DNA from: Tropicimonas sp033101155
Lineage (GTDB): Bacteria; Pseudomonadota; Alphaproteobacteria; Rhodobacterales; Rhodobacteraceae
Reading direction: 5' to 3'
DNA length: 64,000 nucleotides
NCBI RefSeq assembly: GCF_033101155.1
Contig: NZ_JAWMPX010000008.1
Coordinates: 141,529-205,528 of the forward strand
Position numbers and translations under genes: made by a program. The notes beneath the pieces are model-generated. The model was not told the DNA's origin, ran no database searches, and worked only from the letters and a program-made list of their open reading frames with translations. Shown here piece by piece: positions 10,201-18,630 of this stretch (its first letter is position 1; the number at the start of each line of letters is the position of its first letter).

Positions 10201-10830
10201 CGCTACCCGTTTGACCGCCGCGCCCGGGCCGATGTCGCGCAGCAGGACTTTGCCAAGCTTTTCAGCCCCGGCGGGCTGATCGACGGTTTCTTCACAACCC
10301 ACCTGGCCGAATTCGTCGACCAGCAGGTCAATCCCTGGGCCTTCCGCCCTGGCACCGGCGAGGATCTTGGTATCTCGCCGGCGGTGTTGCAACAATTCCA
10401 GCATGCCGCGCTGATCCGGGACACCTTCTTCGCCTCTGGCCAGCTTGGTGTGTCGCTGCAAATCACGCCGCAGGCGCTGGACCCGGCTGCGCGTGAGATG
10501 CTGCTGGAGCTGCATGGCGCCAAGCTGCGCGCGATCCGTGGCGGGCGACCGACCCCGGCCAATATCACCTGGCCGGGCTCGGTGGGGCTGGCACGGCTGA
10601 CCGTGGCGCCGCCGGGCAATGGCGAGAGCGAGATCAGCCGGGACGGGCCCTGGGCCATGTTCCGCCTGCTCGATACGGGCCAGATCCGCGGCACTCCCGC
10701 ACCGGACCGCAAACGCCTGATCTTCCGCGTTGGCGGCCGGCAGGTGGTGCTGGTGATGCAGCTCGGTTCCGTCAACAACCCGTTCGGCCTTCCGGCACTG
10801 GGCGAGTTCAAGTGCCCGACCTCGTTCTGA
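7261..10830 (+). CDS. tssM: T6SS membrane-complex ATPase-like protein TssM (IcmF)
   Basis: TssM is the long inner-membrane protein that spans the periplasm and bridges TssL to the outer-membrane lipoprotein TssJ. It is 1189 residues, the family norm. Two N-terminal membrane segments (~10-30 and ~47-67) precede a cytoplasmic NTPase domain with an intact Walker A motif GPPGAGKTT (residues 130-138) and a Walker-B-like DTAGRYTTQ. A third membrane segment lies at ~444-463, and the rest is periplasmic. It shares one base with tssL. Its end overlaps tagF by one base (TGATG), or by 19 bases if tagF starts at the earlier GTG. No TssJ gene is visible in this window. Confidence 0.96.
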   Translation: MAVLRFFTSAYFVILMVATALSLCFWFFSPWIGTETWQPFAGYLWRGVVLGVIWFIALLWILILAIRRAKRDEKMTEEIVEAVETDADDELVKEELEELKEKLRGGLKQLRKSKLGRKHLYELPWYVMIGPPGAGKTTAIVNSGLRFPLDGEEGVQSFGGVGGTRNCDWWFTEDAVLLDTAGRYTTQESNAEADNAAWIGFLKMLRKYRKRQPINGAIVAISLQDLSLQDETTRAGHAAAIRRRLGELREELGVRFPVYVLFTKSDLIAGFTESFEPLGKEEREQVWGFTLPLDKSKGARSPVAEFETEFSALMERLNGQLVDRMQAETDPARRGLVSGFPGQVSSVRQVAQDFLAEVFVDSKYEQRHILRGVYFTSGTQEGNPIDRLMLGMAETFGIGRQAMGSGKGTGRSYFLTRLFESVIFPEAGLVSIDDKVARRYRWSRRLAILAAVLVVAGIGGLWARSYLGNKAMLADAAIRVDAYTEAAAVIPPSPVGDTDFPGIVPALNILRDMPLNPATQDVSRPTRLGFGLWQGDLVSNSTGQTYRAALNQHLLPRILLRLDEQMQSSMSDPDRLYEALKVYLMVGQQGPLNKDQVLDWMAQDWEQFYSGAAREVLRADLIGHLEALLDQPMRKVELNGHLIETVRGVIKAMPQSDRIYTGIINSAEVRALPKWRLTDGNPMIGRAMKRSSGAALGDGIDGIFTRCSFHDVFVPEALKVNEQLASEAFVLGAEAEEQSETFKIETTAGVFQLYFTDMIGRYEAILADLDIIPLDSVERAVEVTNVLSSPSSPIANVLEAVANETRLTEECVVAGEAEASAVGDAGGTALGRLAEMELRSRLGHRQRILKEAVEESFSAATGADPRPLGAQVEQRFAGLHEMTARPEGQPSELDEYLNLLKEVYLELNKLSIGGGAGQMLASPVVQRFQQAASLKPDPLKRWSTQITTSSSGIGRKGVRTNLNDEWVSKVAPLCQQALANRYPFDRRARADVAQQDFAKLFSPGGLIDGFFTTHLAEFVDQQVNPWAFRPGTGEDLGISPAVLQQFQHAALIRDTFFASGQLGVSLQITPQALDPAAREMLLELHGAKLRAIRGGRPTPANITWPGSVGLARLTVAPPGNGESEISRDGPWAMFRLLDTGQIRGTPAPDRKRLIFRVGGRQVVLVMQLGSVNNPFGLPALGEFKCPTSF

Positions 10831-11459
10831 TGGCGGGTGCGGCGCTCCTCGGCCCTTTCGGGGCCTTCGGGAAGATGCCCTCGCTGGGGGATTTCTTCCG
10901 TCTCGACGTGCCCCCGGGCTTCACTTCGACCTGGGATGGATGGTTGAGCGGAGTGTTGCCGGTCGCGCGCACGCAGCTCGGGCCGCGCTGGCAGGATTGC
11001 TACTACAACGCCCCGATCTGGCGTTTCTCGCTGGCACCCGGGCTGGTGGGGCGGCACGCGGTTGTCGGGGTGATGATGCCGTCGGTCGACCGTGTCGGGC
11101 GCGCGTTCCCGCTCTCGCTGGTCGCGCCGGTTTCGCAGGCTGGGCCGGAGATGCATATGGCGATGGCGAAGGGCTTCGAGGCGCTCGAGACGGTGGCGCT
11201 TGCGGCGTTGGAATTCAGCATGACGCAGGCTGACCTGCGTGACCGGCTGGAAGTGCTGTCGGGCGAATTCGAGGCGATGTCGGCTCCGACACCCGAGATC
11301 CCAGAGGCGTTTTCCGCCGCTGGAGCGGCGGGCTTCTGGAGCGCTCTGGACGGGGAGCGCGTGGACTACATGGCGACCCGGGACCTACCCGATGCCGGGA
11401 CCTTTTGCGCCATGCTCGACAGGGCCGACCCGCGCTGGCGGGCGGAGGTGGAGGCGTGA
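10830..11459 (+). CDS. tagF: T6SS post-translational regulator TagF
   Basis: TagF is a cytoplasmic repressor that holds the T6SS off, acting on the FHA protein. The 209-residue product carries the family signature near the N-terminus (GAFGKMPSLGDFFRL) and the mid-protein RHAVVGVMMPSVDRVGRAFP. I chose the ATG at 10830, which overlaps the tssM stop in the form TGATG. An in-frame GTG at 10812 would add six residues. The stop codon is overlapped by the GTG start of the next gene, which encodes the phosphatase; in some species TagF and PppA are fused, so this adjacency fits a joint role. Confidence 0.92.
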   Translation: MAGAALLGPFGAFGKMPSLGDFFRLDVPPGFTSTWDGWLSGVLPVARTQLGPRWQDCYYNAPIWRFSLAPGLVGRHAVVGVMMPSVDRVGRAFPLSLVAPVSQAGPEMHMAMAKGFEALETVALAALEFSMTQADLRDRLEVLSGEFEAMSAPTPEIPEAFSAAGAAGFWSALDGERVDYMATRDLPDAGTFCAMLDRADPRWRAEVEA

Positions 11460-12169
11460 GGCGGGTCCGGCATAACGCGGTCACCCATCTCGGCCATGTC
11501 CGCAAGATCAACGAGGATTCGATCCTGTCCCTGCCCGAGCGCGATCTCTGGGCGGTGTCGGACGGGATGGGCGGCCATGCGGCGGGTGATTTTGCCAGCC
11601 AGACGGTGGTCGAGGCGCTGATCACGGCGCCGGAGAATGGTAATCCGGCGGAGCGGATGCGCGCCGTCCGGCTGGCGCTGCTCACTGCGCATGACCGGGT
11701 CGTCGCCCATGCCAGCGAGCTGGGCGCGGGCACAATTGGCGCGACCGTGGTCGTGCTTCTGCTGGCAGAGGCGCATTTCATGGCCTTCTGGGCCGGAGAC
11801 AGCCGTCTTTACCGGGTGCGAGACGGCCAGATCGAGATCCTGACCCATGATCATTCGGTCGTGGGCGAGATGGTCGAGGCCGGCAAGATGAGCTGGGATG
11901 AGGCCGAAGCGCATCCGCAATCCAACGTGATCACGCGCGCGGTGGGCGTGGGCGATGTGCTGGAGCTGGACAAGGTTCGCGGAGATCTCAGGGCGGGGGA
12001 CCGCTTCCTGCTCTGCTCGGACGGGTTGAACAAGTATATCGGCCTCGCGGAGATGGGCGCTTTCCTGAGTGGCACACCCATAGAGACGGTCAGTCAGACC
12101 CTGGTCCAGACCGCGCTTGATCGGGGCGGAGCGGACAATATCTCGGTGGTCGTGGTCGACGCGCTTTGA
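11456..12169 (+). CDS. pppA: T6SS PP2C-type protein phosphatase PppA
   Basis: This 237-residue serine/threonine phosphatase reverses PpkA phosphorylation and resets the T6SS. The metal-binding PP2C motifs are present: EDS near the N-terminus (NEDSI), SDGMGGHAAGDFAS, FWAGDSRLYRVRDG, LCSDGLNKYI and GADNISVVVVD at the end. The GTG at 11456, overlapping the tagF TGA as GTGA, is chosen because RRVRHNAVTHLGHVRKINED is where family homology begins. A TTG further upstream would add 17 unlikely residues. It ends convergently with ppkA, its antagonist on the opposite strand. Confidence 0.92.
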   Translation: MRRVRHNAVTHLGHVRKINEDSILSLPERDLWAVSDGMGGHAAGDFASQTVVEALITAPENGNPAERMRAVRLALLTAHDRVVAHASELGAGTIGATVVVLLLAEAHFMAFWAGDSRLYRVRDGQIEILTHDHSVVGEMVEAGKMSWDEAEAHPQSNVITRAVGVGDVLELDKVRGDLRAGDRFLLCSDGLNKYIGLAEMGAFLSGTPIETVSQTLVQTALDRGGADNISVVVVDAL

Positions 12170-12326
12170 CATCGGGTCCGCGCGCCGATTTTCAAAAGCC
12201 GATGTTGGGCGCGGAACGCGGTCCCCTCAGGCACCACGCAGTCCGAACAGAGAGAGTATTCCGCCGCGACGATTCTGTGTGCGAGCCTTGCGCGCCGCCG
12301 AATGCCGCGCCGTTCGGCCGGGAGCC

Positions 12327-14465
12327 TCAGGGTTTCGCCAGGGTCAGAACTCGGCTGTCCAGTGAGGCGCCGGTGGCGTCCACCCCGTTCAGGGCTTCTG
12401 CATAGCCGGCCACGCTCTCTGTTGTCGGGCGCAGCGCGTCGAAGAGCGGCGAATCGGCATGCAGCACCAGCAGCTTGCTCTTGCCCAGCAGGCTGTCATC
12501 GACAAGGAAGGCGATCTTGTCCGGCGCGCCTTCCGAGACCGGATAGGCCACCCGGACACGCATCTCCCCGCTTTGCCCGCCACGCAGATCGGCGACCGAA
12601 TTGCCGGGGCGGTTCATGTTTGGCAGCAGGTGGAAGACGCTCCCGGTCACGTCGATGATCGAGACATAGAGGAAGCCATCCTGCATTTCCGCAGGCAGGA
12701 TCAGGTCGATCACCGGGTTCTCGCCGACGAAGTATCGTCCGGATGCGTTTGTCTGACCGGTCTCGCCGAAAGAGAAATCAATGCCAACACCGTCCGAGGG
12801 CAGCGCCGGCAGGCTCGCCTTGGCTTCACAGAGGGCGGGGTTGAGGATTTCGGTTTCGATGCGGATATCGCGCCCTTCGGCTGCAACCTCCAGCCGGTCA
12901 AACAGCTCCAGGCGGTTTTCGCTCGCGGGCAGGGCACCGGTGACATGGATCGTGTCACCGATCCCGTAGCCGTCGGTGGGGGCCTCGGCCAGCGCCAGCG
13001 GACCGCAGGCGGCGAAATCGGTCAGGATCGGCTCCAGCGCGTCCAGCGGCAGGAGCGGCGGATCATAAGCGATATTGCCCTCGACGCGCATCCCGTCGGG
13101 CGGGGCGGCGGCGAGCCAGGCCGTGAAGCCGTCGCGGACTTCCGCCACGCCCGTCCGCCCAGCCAGCGAGACGAGATTGTCCTCGACCCGCAGCGAATAG
13201 ACATCCAGCATCTCGGCCCGTTCCAATGTCGCGTCCACGGCCTCCTGCCAGCCGGAGGCAATGTCGCCACGGGCCAGCGCGAGATCCTGTGAACCGCCCC
13301 GGTCCTCGGCGATTGCGGTGAACCGGTCGAGCATCTGCTGCGAGGGCACAACGCCGGACAGGACCGGACCACCGATCTGGCCACGTTCGACCGTCAGAAC
13401 GAAGGGATCGGCCAGCGGCAGGCGGGCGCCGAAGAGCCCGCCGAACCAGGCTGCCGCGCCGCCACCGGCAAGCAGCAGCACGAGAAGGATCGGAAGGAGG
13501 GGCGAGCGCCCGGATTTCTCAGGCGCGGGTTTTGGCGGCGGGGTCTTCTCGGCCTTCGACGTGGCGGCAGGACGGATCACGGTGCCCTCCTCCTCCGCCG
13601 GCACGTTCAGCAGCGCGGCCATGGTGTCATCGACCTCGCCGCCGCTCTGGATCCTGTCGATCTCGGCCATGATCTCGCGACAGGTCTGGAAACGATGCGC
13701 AGGATCAGGCGCGGTCATTCGGGCGAGCAGCCCGGCCAGCGGTTCGGGGACATCCGAGAGGTCCAGCGGTTCTTTCTTGCGTTCGAGCACCTCCAGCAGG
13801 TTGGTGCCGGATCTCGGGCTCTCGCCCCGGAAGGTCGCCAGCAAGGTGGCGCCGAGAGAATAGATGTCGGAGCGGGCGTCGGTTTGCCCGCCAAGTTGCT
13901 CGGGCGCGGCATAGGAGAACTTGCCGGCAAATTCGCTGCCGACAATGGTGTGGGCGCCGGGATTGGCATCCTTGGCGATGCCGAAATCGATGATCACGGC
14001 CTTGGCGGGATTGCCGCTCTTGAGGATGATATTGTCCGGCGAGAGGTCGCGATGCACGATGCGGCGTTCATGCGCGGCCGACAGCCCCTGGCTGACCCGC
14101 CGCCCCACGGTGATCAGTTCGTCGGCCGGCATGCCGCCCGACTTCATCTTCGCTTCCAGCGAGGGACCGTCGACGAAATCCATCACGAGATAGATATGGC
14201 CGTCGGCGGTCCGGTGGTTTTCCGAATAGCCAACCACGGCATCGTGGCGGATATCGCGCATCTCCTCCTCGCGCCGCATCAGCACGAGGAAATCCTCGTT
14301 CCCGGCGAATTCCGCCTTCAGCACCTTGAGCGCAACAAGCCGCCCCGAGATCTCGTTGCGCGCACGGAAGACCTCCGAGGTGCCCCCCCGGCCCAGAACG
14401 GCCTCGATGCGGAACGTGTTGTTGAGCAGGTCTCCGACCTTAAAGGTCGTCTCGCCGGTCGCCAT
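12327..14465 (-). CDS. ppkA: T6SS serine/threonine protein kinase PpkA
   Basis: This 712-residue transmembrane kinase should phosphorylate the FHA protein to turn secretion on. The kinase domain spans ~18-275, with the glycine loop (LGRGGTSEVFRA), VALKVLK, catalytic HRDLSPDNII and IDFGIAK. One membrane segment follows at ~322-345 (LLPILLVLLLAGGGAAAWF), then a ~365-residue periplasmic part. The final ~150 residues resemble the DUF4384-type domain seen in other PpkA proteins (VSIIDVTGSVFHLLPN). The ATG at 14465 is preferred over an upstream in-frame ATG at 14489. The periplasmic half suggests it senses an envelope signal, as in contact-triggered T6SS, which is an inference. Confidence 0.9.
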   Translation of the reverse strand: MATGETTFKVGDLLNNTFRIEAVLGRGGTSEVFRARNEISGRLVALKVLKAEFAGNEDFLVLMRREEEMRDIRHDAVVGYSENHRTADGHIYLVMDFVDGPSLEAKMKSGGMPADELITVGRRVSQGLSAAHERRIVHRDLSPDNIILKSGNPAKAVIIDFGIAKDANPGAHTIVGSEFAGKFSYAAPEQLGGQTDARSDIYSLGATLLATFRGESPRSGTNLLEVLERKKEPLDLSDVPEPLAGLLARMTAPDPAHRFQTCREIMAEIDRIQSGGEVDDTMAALLNVPAEEEGTVIRPAATSKAEKTPPPKPAPEKSGRSPLLPILLVLLLAGGGAAAWFGGLFGARLPLADPFVLTVERGQIGGPVLSGVVPSQQMLDRFTAIAEDRGGSQDLALARGDIASGWQEAVDATLERAEMLDVYSLRVEDNLVSLAGRTGVAEVRDGFTAWLAAAPPDGMRVEGNIAYDPPLLPLDALEPILTDFAACGPLALAEAPTDGYGIGDTIHVTGALPASENRLELFDRLEVAAEGRDIRIETEILNPALCEAKASLPALPSDGVGIDFSFGETGQTNASGRYFVGENPVIDLILPAEMQDGFLYVSIIDVTGSVFHLLPNMNRPGNSVADLRGGQSGEMRVRVAYPVSEGAPDKIAFLVDDSLLGKSKLLVLHADSPLFDALRPTTESVAGYAEALNGVDATGASLDSRVLTLAKP

Positions 14466-14519
14466 AGATTTCCGCGCCTCCCTGCGCAAACCCGCCCACC
14501 CCGGACGGGCGAAAAGGGA

Positions 14520-15113
14520 TCAGCTGATCAGCTGGAACTCGACGCGGCGGTTCTCATCTGCGGTCGGGTCGGACGCGTTGACCGGGTGTTCTTCCCCGGC
14601 GCCGATGGCGATCAGCCGATCCTCGGCGATGCCGCAGGAACCGACAAGAAACCGTTTCACCTCGGAGGCACGCAGCATCGACAGGTTGCTGTTATAGCTT
14701 TCGCTTCCCTTGGAGTCAGTGTGGCCGACGATGCGGAAAACCTCCTCCTCCATGTTCTGCATCGCTTCGCAGAGCGCGGTCAGTTTCGGCTTCTCATTCT
14801 CGCGCAGCAGGGCGGAGTCGAAGTCGAAGGAAATGAGGATATTGATCTCCGTGCCGGCGGCGACGGGCGTGTAGACCGCGGCTTGGGTCGTGGCGGGTTC
14901 TGACGTGACGGCGGCTTCGCTGCTGGCCTGCGTGCTGCCGCCGCCATTGCTGGCAGGCGCGATCACAAGCCCGCGAGTCTTTTGCTCCTCGAAGAGCTGC
15001 TGAAGCTCCTGGGCGGACTTCTGGGAGGCATCCACGCCTTGGGCAAGGACAGGGAAGGTCAGCCCGAAAACGGCGATAACCGACGCCGTCACCGTAATAA
15101 TCTTGCGGCTCAT
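14520..15113 (-). CDS. OmpA-family exported protein beside ppkA
   Basis: This 197-residue protein has a signal peptide (SRKIITVTASVIAVFGLTFPVLA) and an alanine/threonine-rich linker. A C-terminal OmpA domain of ~110 residues follows, with the peptidoglycan-binding word FRIVGHTDSKGSESYN and the closing NRRVEFQL. The beta-barrel of classical OmpA is absent, so it is a periplasmic or lipid-free wall-binding protein. The ATG at 15113 gives a clean signal peptide; one at 15131 is also possible. It is transcribed ahead of ppkA, 54 bases apart, probably in one operon. It could assist T6SS anchoring or link PpkA to the wall. Confidence 0.85.
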   Translation of the reverse strand: MSRKIITVTASVIAVFGLTFPVLAQGVDASQKSAQELQQLFEEQKTRGLVIAPASNGGGSTQASSEAAVTSEPATTQAAVYTPVAAGTEINILISFDFDSALLRENEKPKLTALCEAMQNMEEEVFRIVGHTDSKGSESYNSNLSMLRASEVKRFLVGSCGIAEDRLIAIGAGEEHPVNASDPTADENRRVEFQLIS

Positions 15114-15274
15114 GTGAGACTCCAATGACATTCGATAACTGACGATAGCCTACAGCAGGCTTTCCTTCGCGGCAACGCAGAAGGCGGCCGGGGAAGTGCT
15201 GTTCGGACCGGGCAATCCGGGCTTGCCTGATTGACGCCGGGAGAGTTTACTCCGGGGCGAAGTTATTGATCCAA

Positions 15275-16198
15275 ATGAAACAGGTTGACCGAATGAGATT
15301 GATTCCGGCGATCATCATCGCTGTTGCGCTCCTGATTGCCCCGGTCCTCTGGATCGTGCTGCCCCGGGCCCTCGACATTGGGCGCAAGCCGGTGCTTGGG
15401 CCGGATGCCGATGCGAGCAGTATCGCGGCGGCGGTCGAGGATGTGATCATCGAGAACCTTAACCAGGAAAACCAGGTTATCCTGTTGCAGGAGAGCGTCG
15501 AGGCGCTGCGTGACACGGTCGAAAAGCTGTCGACACGGGTGCAGAAGCTGGAGGCGGAGGTCGCGCAGGCCATGGTCTTTGGCGGACGGACGCAAGGGGG
15601 CGGAACCGGCGGCACAGGCGGCAGCCAGGACCCGATCGGCGAGATCGAAGGCAGCGAATACACCGAGGTTGTGCTGATCTTCGACCGGACCAATTTCAAC
15701 AAGCCGCTATCGGTCGCCGGCTCCAGCTTCATTGTCGAGTTGCTGGGCAAGCCGCGCGAAGTTCTTTCGGACAATTGCCAGCCGATGACGAACCCGAAGC
15801 TCAAGGCGATGTTGCGCACGGAGCAGGTCGGGCCGGTGCGGGTGACGATGCTGGAGCCGGCGTTGAAATCCCTCCATACGGTGTTCGAGAATATCAAGCG
15901 GGCCGATCCCAAGCTGCACGACCTGATCAACACCGCCGGGGCGCTCTGCGTGCGCCAGATCCGGGGTACGAGCGGGCGCTATTCGAACCACGCCTTCGGG
16001 CTGGCGGTCGATCTCAACGTCAACGGGCAGCTGGACAATTTCACTGACGGCAAGACCCAGCTCGGTCTGACCATCATCGCCGATTTCTTTCACGAGGAAG
16101 GCTGGATCTGGGGGGCGGGCTTTCGCCGCGAGGACAGCATGCATTTCGAGGTCAGCAAGGAAAAGCTGCTGGAATGGCGCGCGGCTGGCCTGATCTAG
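15275..16198 (+). CDS. Membrane-anchored M15-type (VanY/extensin-like) peptidase
   Basis: This 307-residue protein has one N-terminal membrane anchor (MRLIPAIIIAVALLIAPVLW) and a predicted coiled coil (~55-95). A glycine linker follows, then a C-terminal domain with zinc-peptidase motifs of the M15 D-Ala-D-Ala carboxypeptidase/extensin-like group: SNHAFGLAVDLN (His and Asp ligands) and DSMHFEV (final His). The likely substrate is peptidoglycan cross-bridge peptides, with the active domain in the periplasm. The start is uncertain: ATG at 15275 or at 15293. It is divergent from the OmpA/ppkA pair across a 160-base promoter region. It could clear wall for the secretion apparatus, or it could be an effector or unrelated cell-wall enzyme. 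Confidence 0.8.
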   Translation: MKQVDRMRLIPAIIIAVALLIAPVLWIVLPRALDIGRKPVLGPDADASSIAAAVEDVIIENLNQENQVILLQESVEALRDTVEKLSTRVQKLEAEVAQAMVFGGRTQGGGTGGTGGSQDPIGEIEGSEYTEVVLIFDRTNFNKPLSVAGSSFIVELLGKPREVLSDNCQPMTNPKLKAMLRTEQVGPVRVTMLEPALKSLHTVFENIKRADPKLHDLINTAGALCVRQIRGTSGRYSNHAFGLAVDLNVNGQLDNFTDGKTQLGLTIIADFFHEEGWIWGAGFRREDSMHFEVSKEKLLEWRAAGLI

Positions 16199-16224
16199 GC
16201 AGCACGCGGTTGGGAGTTTCGAAC

Positions 16225-17715
16225 GTGTTGAAGAAGTTTCTATTTCTGGTTCTGACACTCGCGCCCTTGCAGGCGGTGGCTGCGGCTGACCGCGTTGCGC
16301 TGGTGATCGGGATGGGCGGATACGAGAATGTCGAGGCGCTGGACAACCCGGTGAATGACGCGGCGGCGGTGGCCGACACGCTGGAGGGGATCGGTTTCAA
16401 GGTCACCGAACTGATCGATGCGCCGCTACAGCCGTTGCTCGAAGCACTGGAGGATTTCGCCTTCCGGTCTGAGACGGCGGAGCTGGCCTTGATCTATTTC
16501 GCCGGCCACGGGGTGCAGGTGCAGGGAGAGAACTTTATGCTGCCGGTGGATGTCGAGCCACGCAGCAATGAGGATCTTCGCCGGCAGGCGATCTCGCTGG
16601 ACACGTTGCTGGCGGTGGTGGATCGGGCGCGGCGGATGCGGATCGTGATCCTCGATGCCTGTCGCAACAACCCGCTGGGCGGTGGGATCACGCTCGCCGA
16701 CGATGCCAGCTCCGCCGATGCGGGCGGCGCGCGCGGCATTGGCGGTGGCGGCGGGTTGGCGGCGTCTTCGCCTGAACGCGGCACGCTGGTCGCCTATGCG
16801 GCCAAGGATGGCTCGGTGGCGCTGGACGGTGCCGGCGGCAACAGCCCCTATGCGGCGGCTCTGGTCGAGACCCTGCCACAACCCGGCGTTGAGATCAGCC
16901 TGATGTTCCGGCAGGTGCGCGACAAGGTCCTGCAGGCAACCGGCAGCCGCCAGGAGCCCTATTCTTACGGCTCGCTCTCGGGCACGCCGTTTTACATCGC
17001 CGGTCCGGCGGCGGGGCAGGGGACCCTGGCGACGGAAAACCTCGTCGCGGCCTGGTCGTCCCTGCCGGCGGAGAAGGAGCCGGAGCTGATCGCGTTGGCC
17101 GAGACGGGGGACACGCGTTCGATGGTCGCGTTGGCGGCGCGCCGGATGAATCCGGGCGGCGATTTCCGCCCCGCCGACGCGGTCAGTTGGTATGAGCGGG
17201 CAGCACAGGCGGGCGATCCACAGGCGCAGTTCCAGCTTGCCAAGATCTATGAGGATGGTCTGCTGGTGCCGGCCGATCCGGCACGCGCCAAGGCGCTGTT
17301 CGAAGCCTCCGCGGCGCAGGATTATGCCGATGCGCTCAACGATGTCGGGTTCCTCCACTTCCATGGACAGCTCGGCTTTTCGAAGGATGCCCAGCTCGCG
17401 TTGGACTTTTTCCGCCGCGCCGCCGACCAGCGCCATGCCAAGGCGCAGCACAATTTCGCCGTGCTCGTCGATCGCGGACAGGTGCCCGGCATGGGGCCAG
17501 ACGTGGCTGCGGACTATCTCTATGCGGCCTTGCGTTCCGGAGTGACCGAAGTGCTGATCAACCTGCAGGAGAAGCCGGAACTCTTCAGTCGCGAGACCCG
17601 CGCCGCGCTGCAGCGCCGCCTTCAGGAGCGAAATTTCTATTCCGGCGCCATCGATGGCAGTTTTGGCCCCGGCACGGAGCGTGGGCTCCGGCGTGCCTTC
17701 GGGCTGGAAGAGTGA
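16225..17715 (+). CDS. Exported caspase-like peptidase with Sel1 repeats and peptidoglycan-binding domain
   Basis: The 496-residue protein starts at GTG 16225, which has a GGGAG ribosome site nine bases upstream and gives a signal peptide ending near QAVAA. The caspase (C14) domain covers about residues 20-260, with catalytic His in LIYFAGHGVQ and Cys in ILDACRNNP. Two or three Sel1 repeats follow (DAVSWYERAAQAGDPQAQF and similar). The last ~35 residues are a PG_binding_1-type motif (LQRRLQERNFYSGAIDG, ending GPGTERGLRRAF). It is therefore probably periplasmic and wall-bound. It lies 26 bases after the M15 peptidase and is probably cotranscribed with it. Its function is unknown; family members elsewhere are often called caspase family proteins without proof of activity. 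Confidence 0.85.
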   Translation: MLKKFLFLVLTLAPLQAVAAADRVALVIGMGGYENVEALDNPVNDAAAVADTLEGIGFKVTELIDAPLQPLLEALEDFAFRSETAELALIYFAGHGVQVQGENFMLPVDVEPRSNEDLRRQAISLDTLLAVVDRARRMRIVILDACRNNPLGGGITLADDASSADAGGARGIGGGGGLAASSPERGTLVAYAAKDGSVALDGAGGNSPYAAALVETLPQPGVEISLMFRQVRDKVLQATGSRQEPYSYGSLSGTPFYIAGPAAGQGTLATENLVAAWSSLPAEKEPELIALAETGDTRSMVALAARRMNPGGDFRPADAVSWYERAAQAGDPQAQFQLAKIYEDGLLVPADPARAKALFEASAAQDYADALNDVGFLHFHGQLGFSKDAQLALDFFRRAADQRHAKAQHNFAVLVDRGQVPGMGPDVAADYLYAALRSGVTEVLINLQEKPELFSRETRAALQRRLQERNFYSGAIDGSFGPGTERGLRRAFGLEE

Positions 17716-17835
17716 TGCGCCCGGGACAGCATCCGGCAAAAGCGGCCTGCCCAAACGTCAAAGATTTTGAACCCATGGGGCTGTAATGCGAACATTGGGG
17801 GGAAGTGAATAGAGTTGTCAGTTTTGGAGCAGGAT

Positions 17836-18630
17836 ATGTTTAAGACGACCCGAAATCCCGGGGCAGGCGGTCGGATCGCGCGCAGCGTCGCGCTCGCGGC
17901 GACGTTCGCTGGGCTTGCCAGTGCTGCGGGTGCACAACAATCGATCAGCCACGAAGAAAAAGTCCGCGCCTTTTCCAAGAATGTGTCGTTGCTGGGAATT
18001 CCGGCGGCAACGGTGGCGCCGGACGGGCTTGTCTTCGCCGCGGTGGCCTTCACCGACAAGCGCAATGGCGTGACCGATGACTGGGACGGTTCGGCCGCTT
18101 TTGGCTTCGGGGTGGGCGTTGGCGACGACCTGTTCGACCTGCAGTTCACCGCTCATGTCACCTCGCTCGACGACGATTTTGGCGATTCAGGCTTTCTTGG
18201 GGTGCGCGCGTCGAAACGGATCGATTCAGGCGGTATTCCGACCTATCTCGGCCTCGGTGTCCGAAACATAGCGCCCTGGGGCGATGCGGATGTCGATGAC
18301 GATCTGGCCTATTCCGGCTCGATCACGAGCTTTCCCGTGGCGCGGATCGGCGGCGATGTCTATCCGCTGATGCTGACCGTCGGTGCTGGCAACAAGGTGC
18401 GCGATTTCGACCGCGAAGCGGGTGTTTTCGCCGGGCTTGGCATCGGGCTTACCGAGTATTTCGGAACGTCTGTTGCCTATAACGGTGACAATATGGATGT
18501 CGGCGCCTCTTTCCGGCTGCCGGGGCTCGACAGTGTCGGTTTCAATGTCATTCTCAACGATGCTTTCGATCAAGACGATCGCCAGCGTGTTATCTTCTCG
18601 CTCAACTGGATCGCCAAAGATGTTTTCTGA
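17836..18630 (+). CDS. Probable outer-membrane protein of unknown function
   Basis: This 264-residue protein begins with a basic stretch and a signal-like segment (RSVALAATFAGLASAAGAQ). The remainder is glycine-rich with alternating hydrophobic residues (AAFGFGVGVGDDLFDLQF, AGLGIGLTEYFGTSVAY) and ends in an aromatic residue (KDVF). These are features of a small beta-barrel porin-like protein, which is inferred, not a family match. The ATG at 17836 has a GGAG ribosome site nine bases upstream. Its end overlaps the next gene by 11 bases, so the two are translated together. It follows the caspase-like gene by 120 bases in the same direction. Confidence 0.7.
   Translation: MFKTTRNPGAGGRIARSVALAATFAGLASAAGAQQSISHEEKVRAFSKNVSLLGIPAATVAPDGLVFAAVAFTDKRNGVTDDWDGSAAFGFGVGVGDDLFDLQFTAHVTSLDDDFGDSGFLGVRASKRIDSGGIPTYLGLGVRNIAPWGDADVDDDLAYSGSITSFPVARIGGDVYPLMLTVGAGNKVRDFDREAGVFAGLGIGLTEYFGTSVAYNGDNMDVGASFRLPGLDSVGFNVILNDAFDQDDRQRVIFSLNWIAKDVF

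Noticed and set aside
8854..10515. A 553-codon open frame opposite tssM
   Set aside because: Antisense shadow of a TssM coding region; composition is Arg/Gln/Leu-rich without domain.
12170..12326. Imperfect inverted repeat between pppA and ppkA as a shared terminator
   Set aside because: Arms pair poorly and there is no T tract on either strand.
13695..14903. A 402-codon + strand frame opposite ppkA and the ompA-like gene
   Set aside because: Spans two genes antisense and has no family features.
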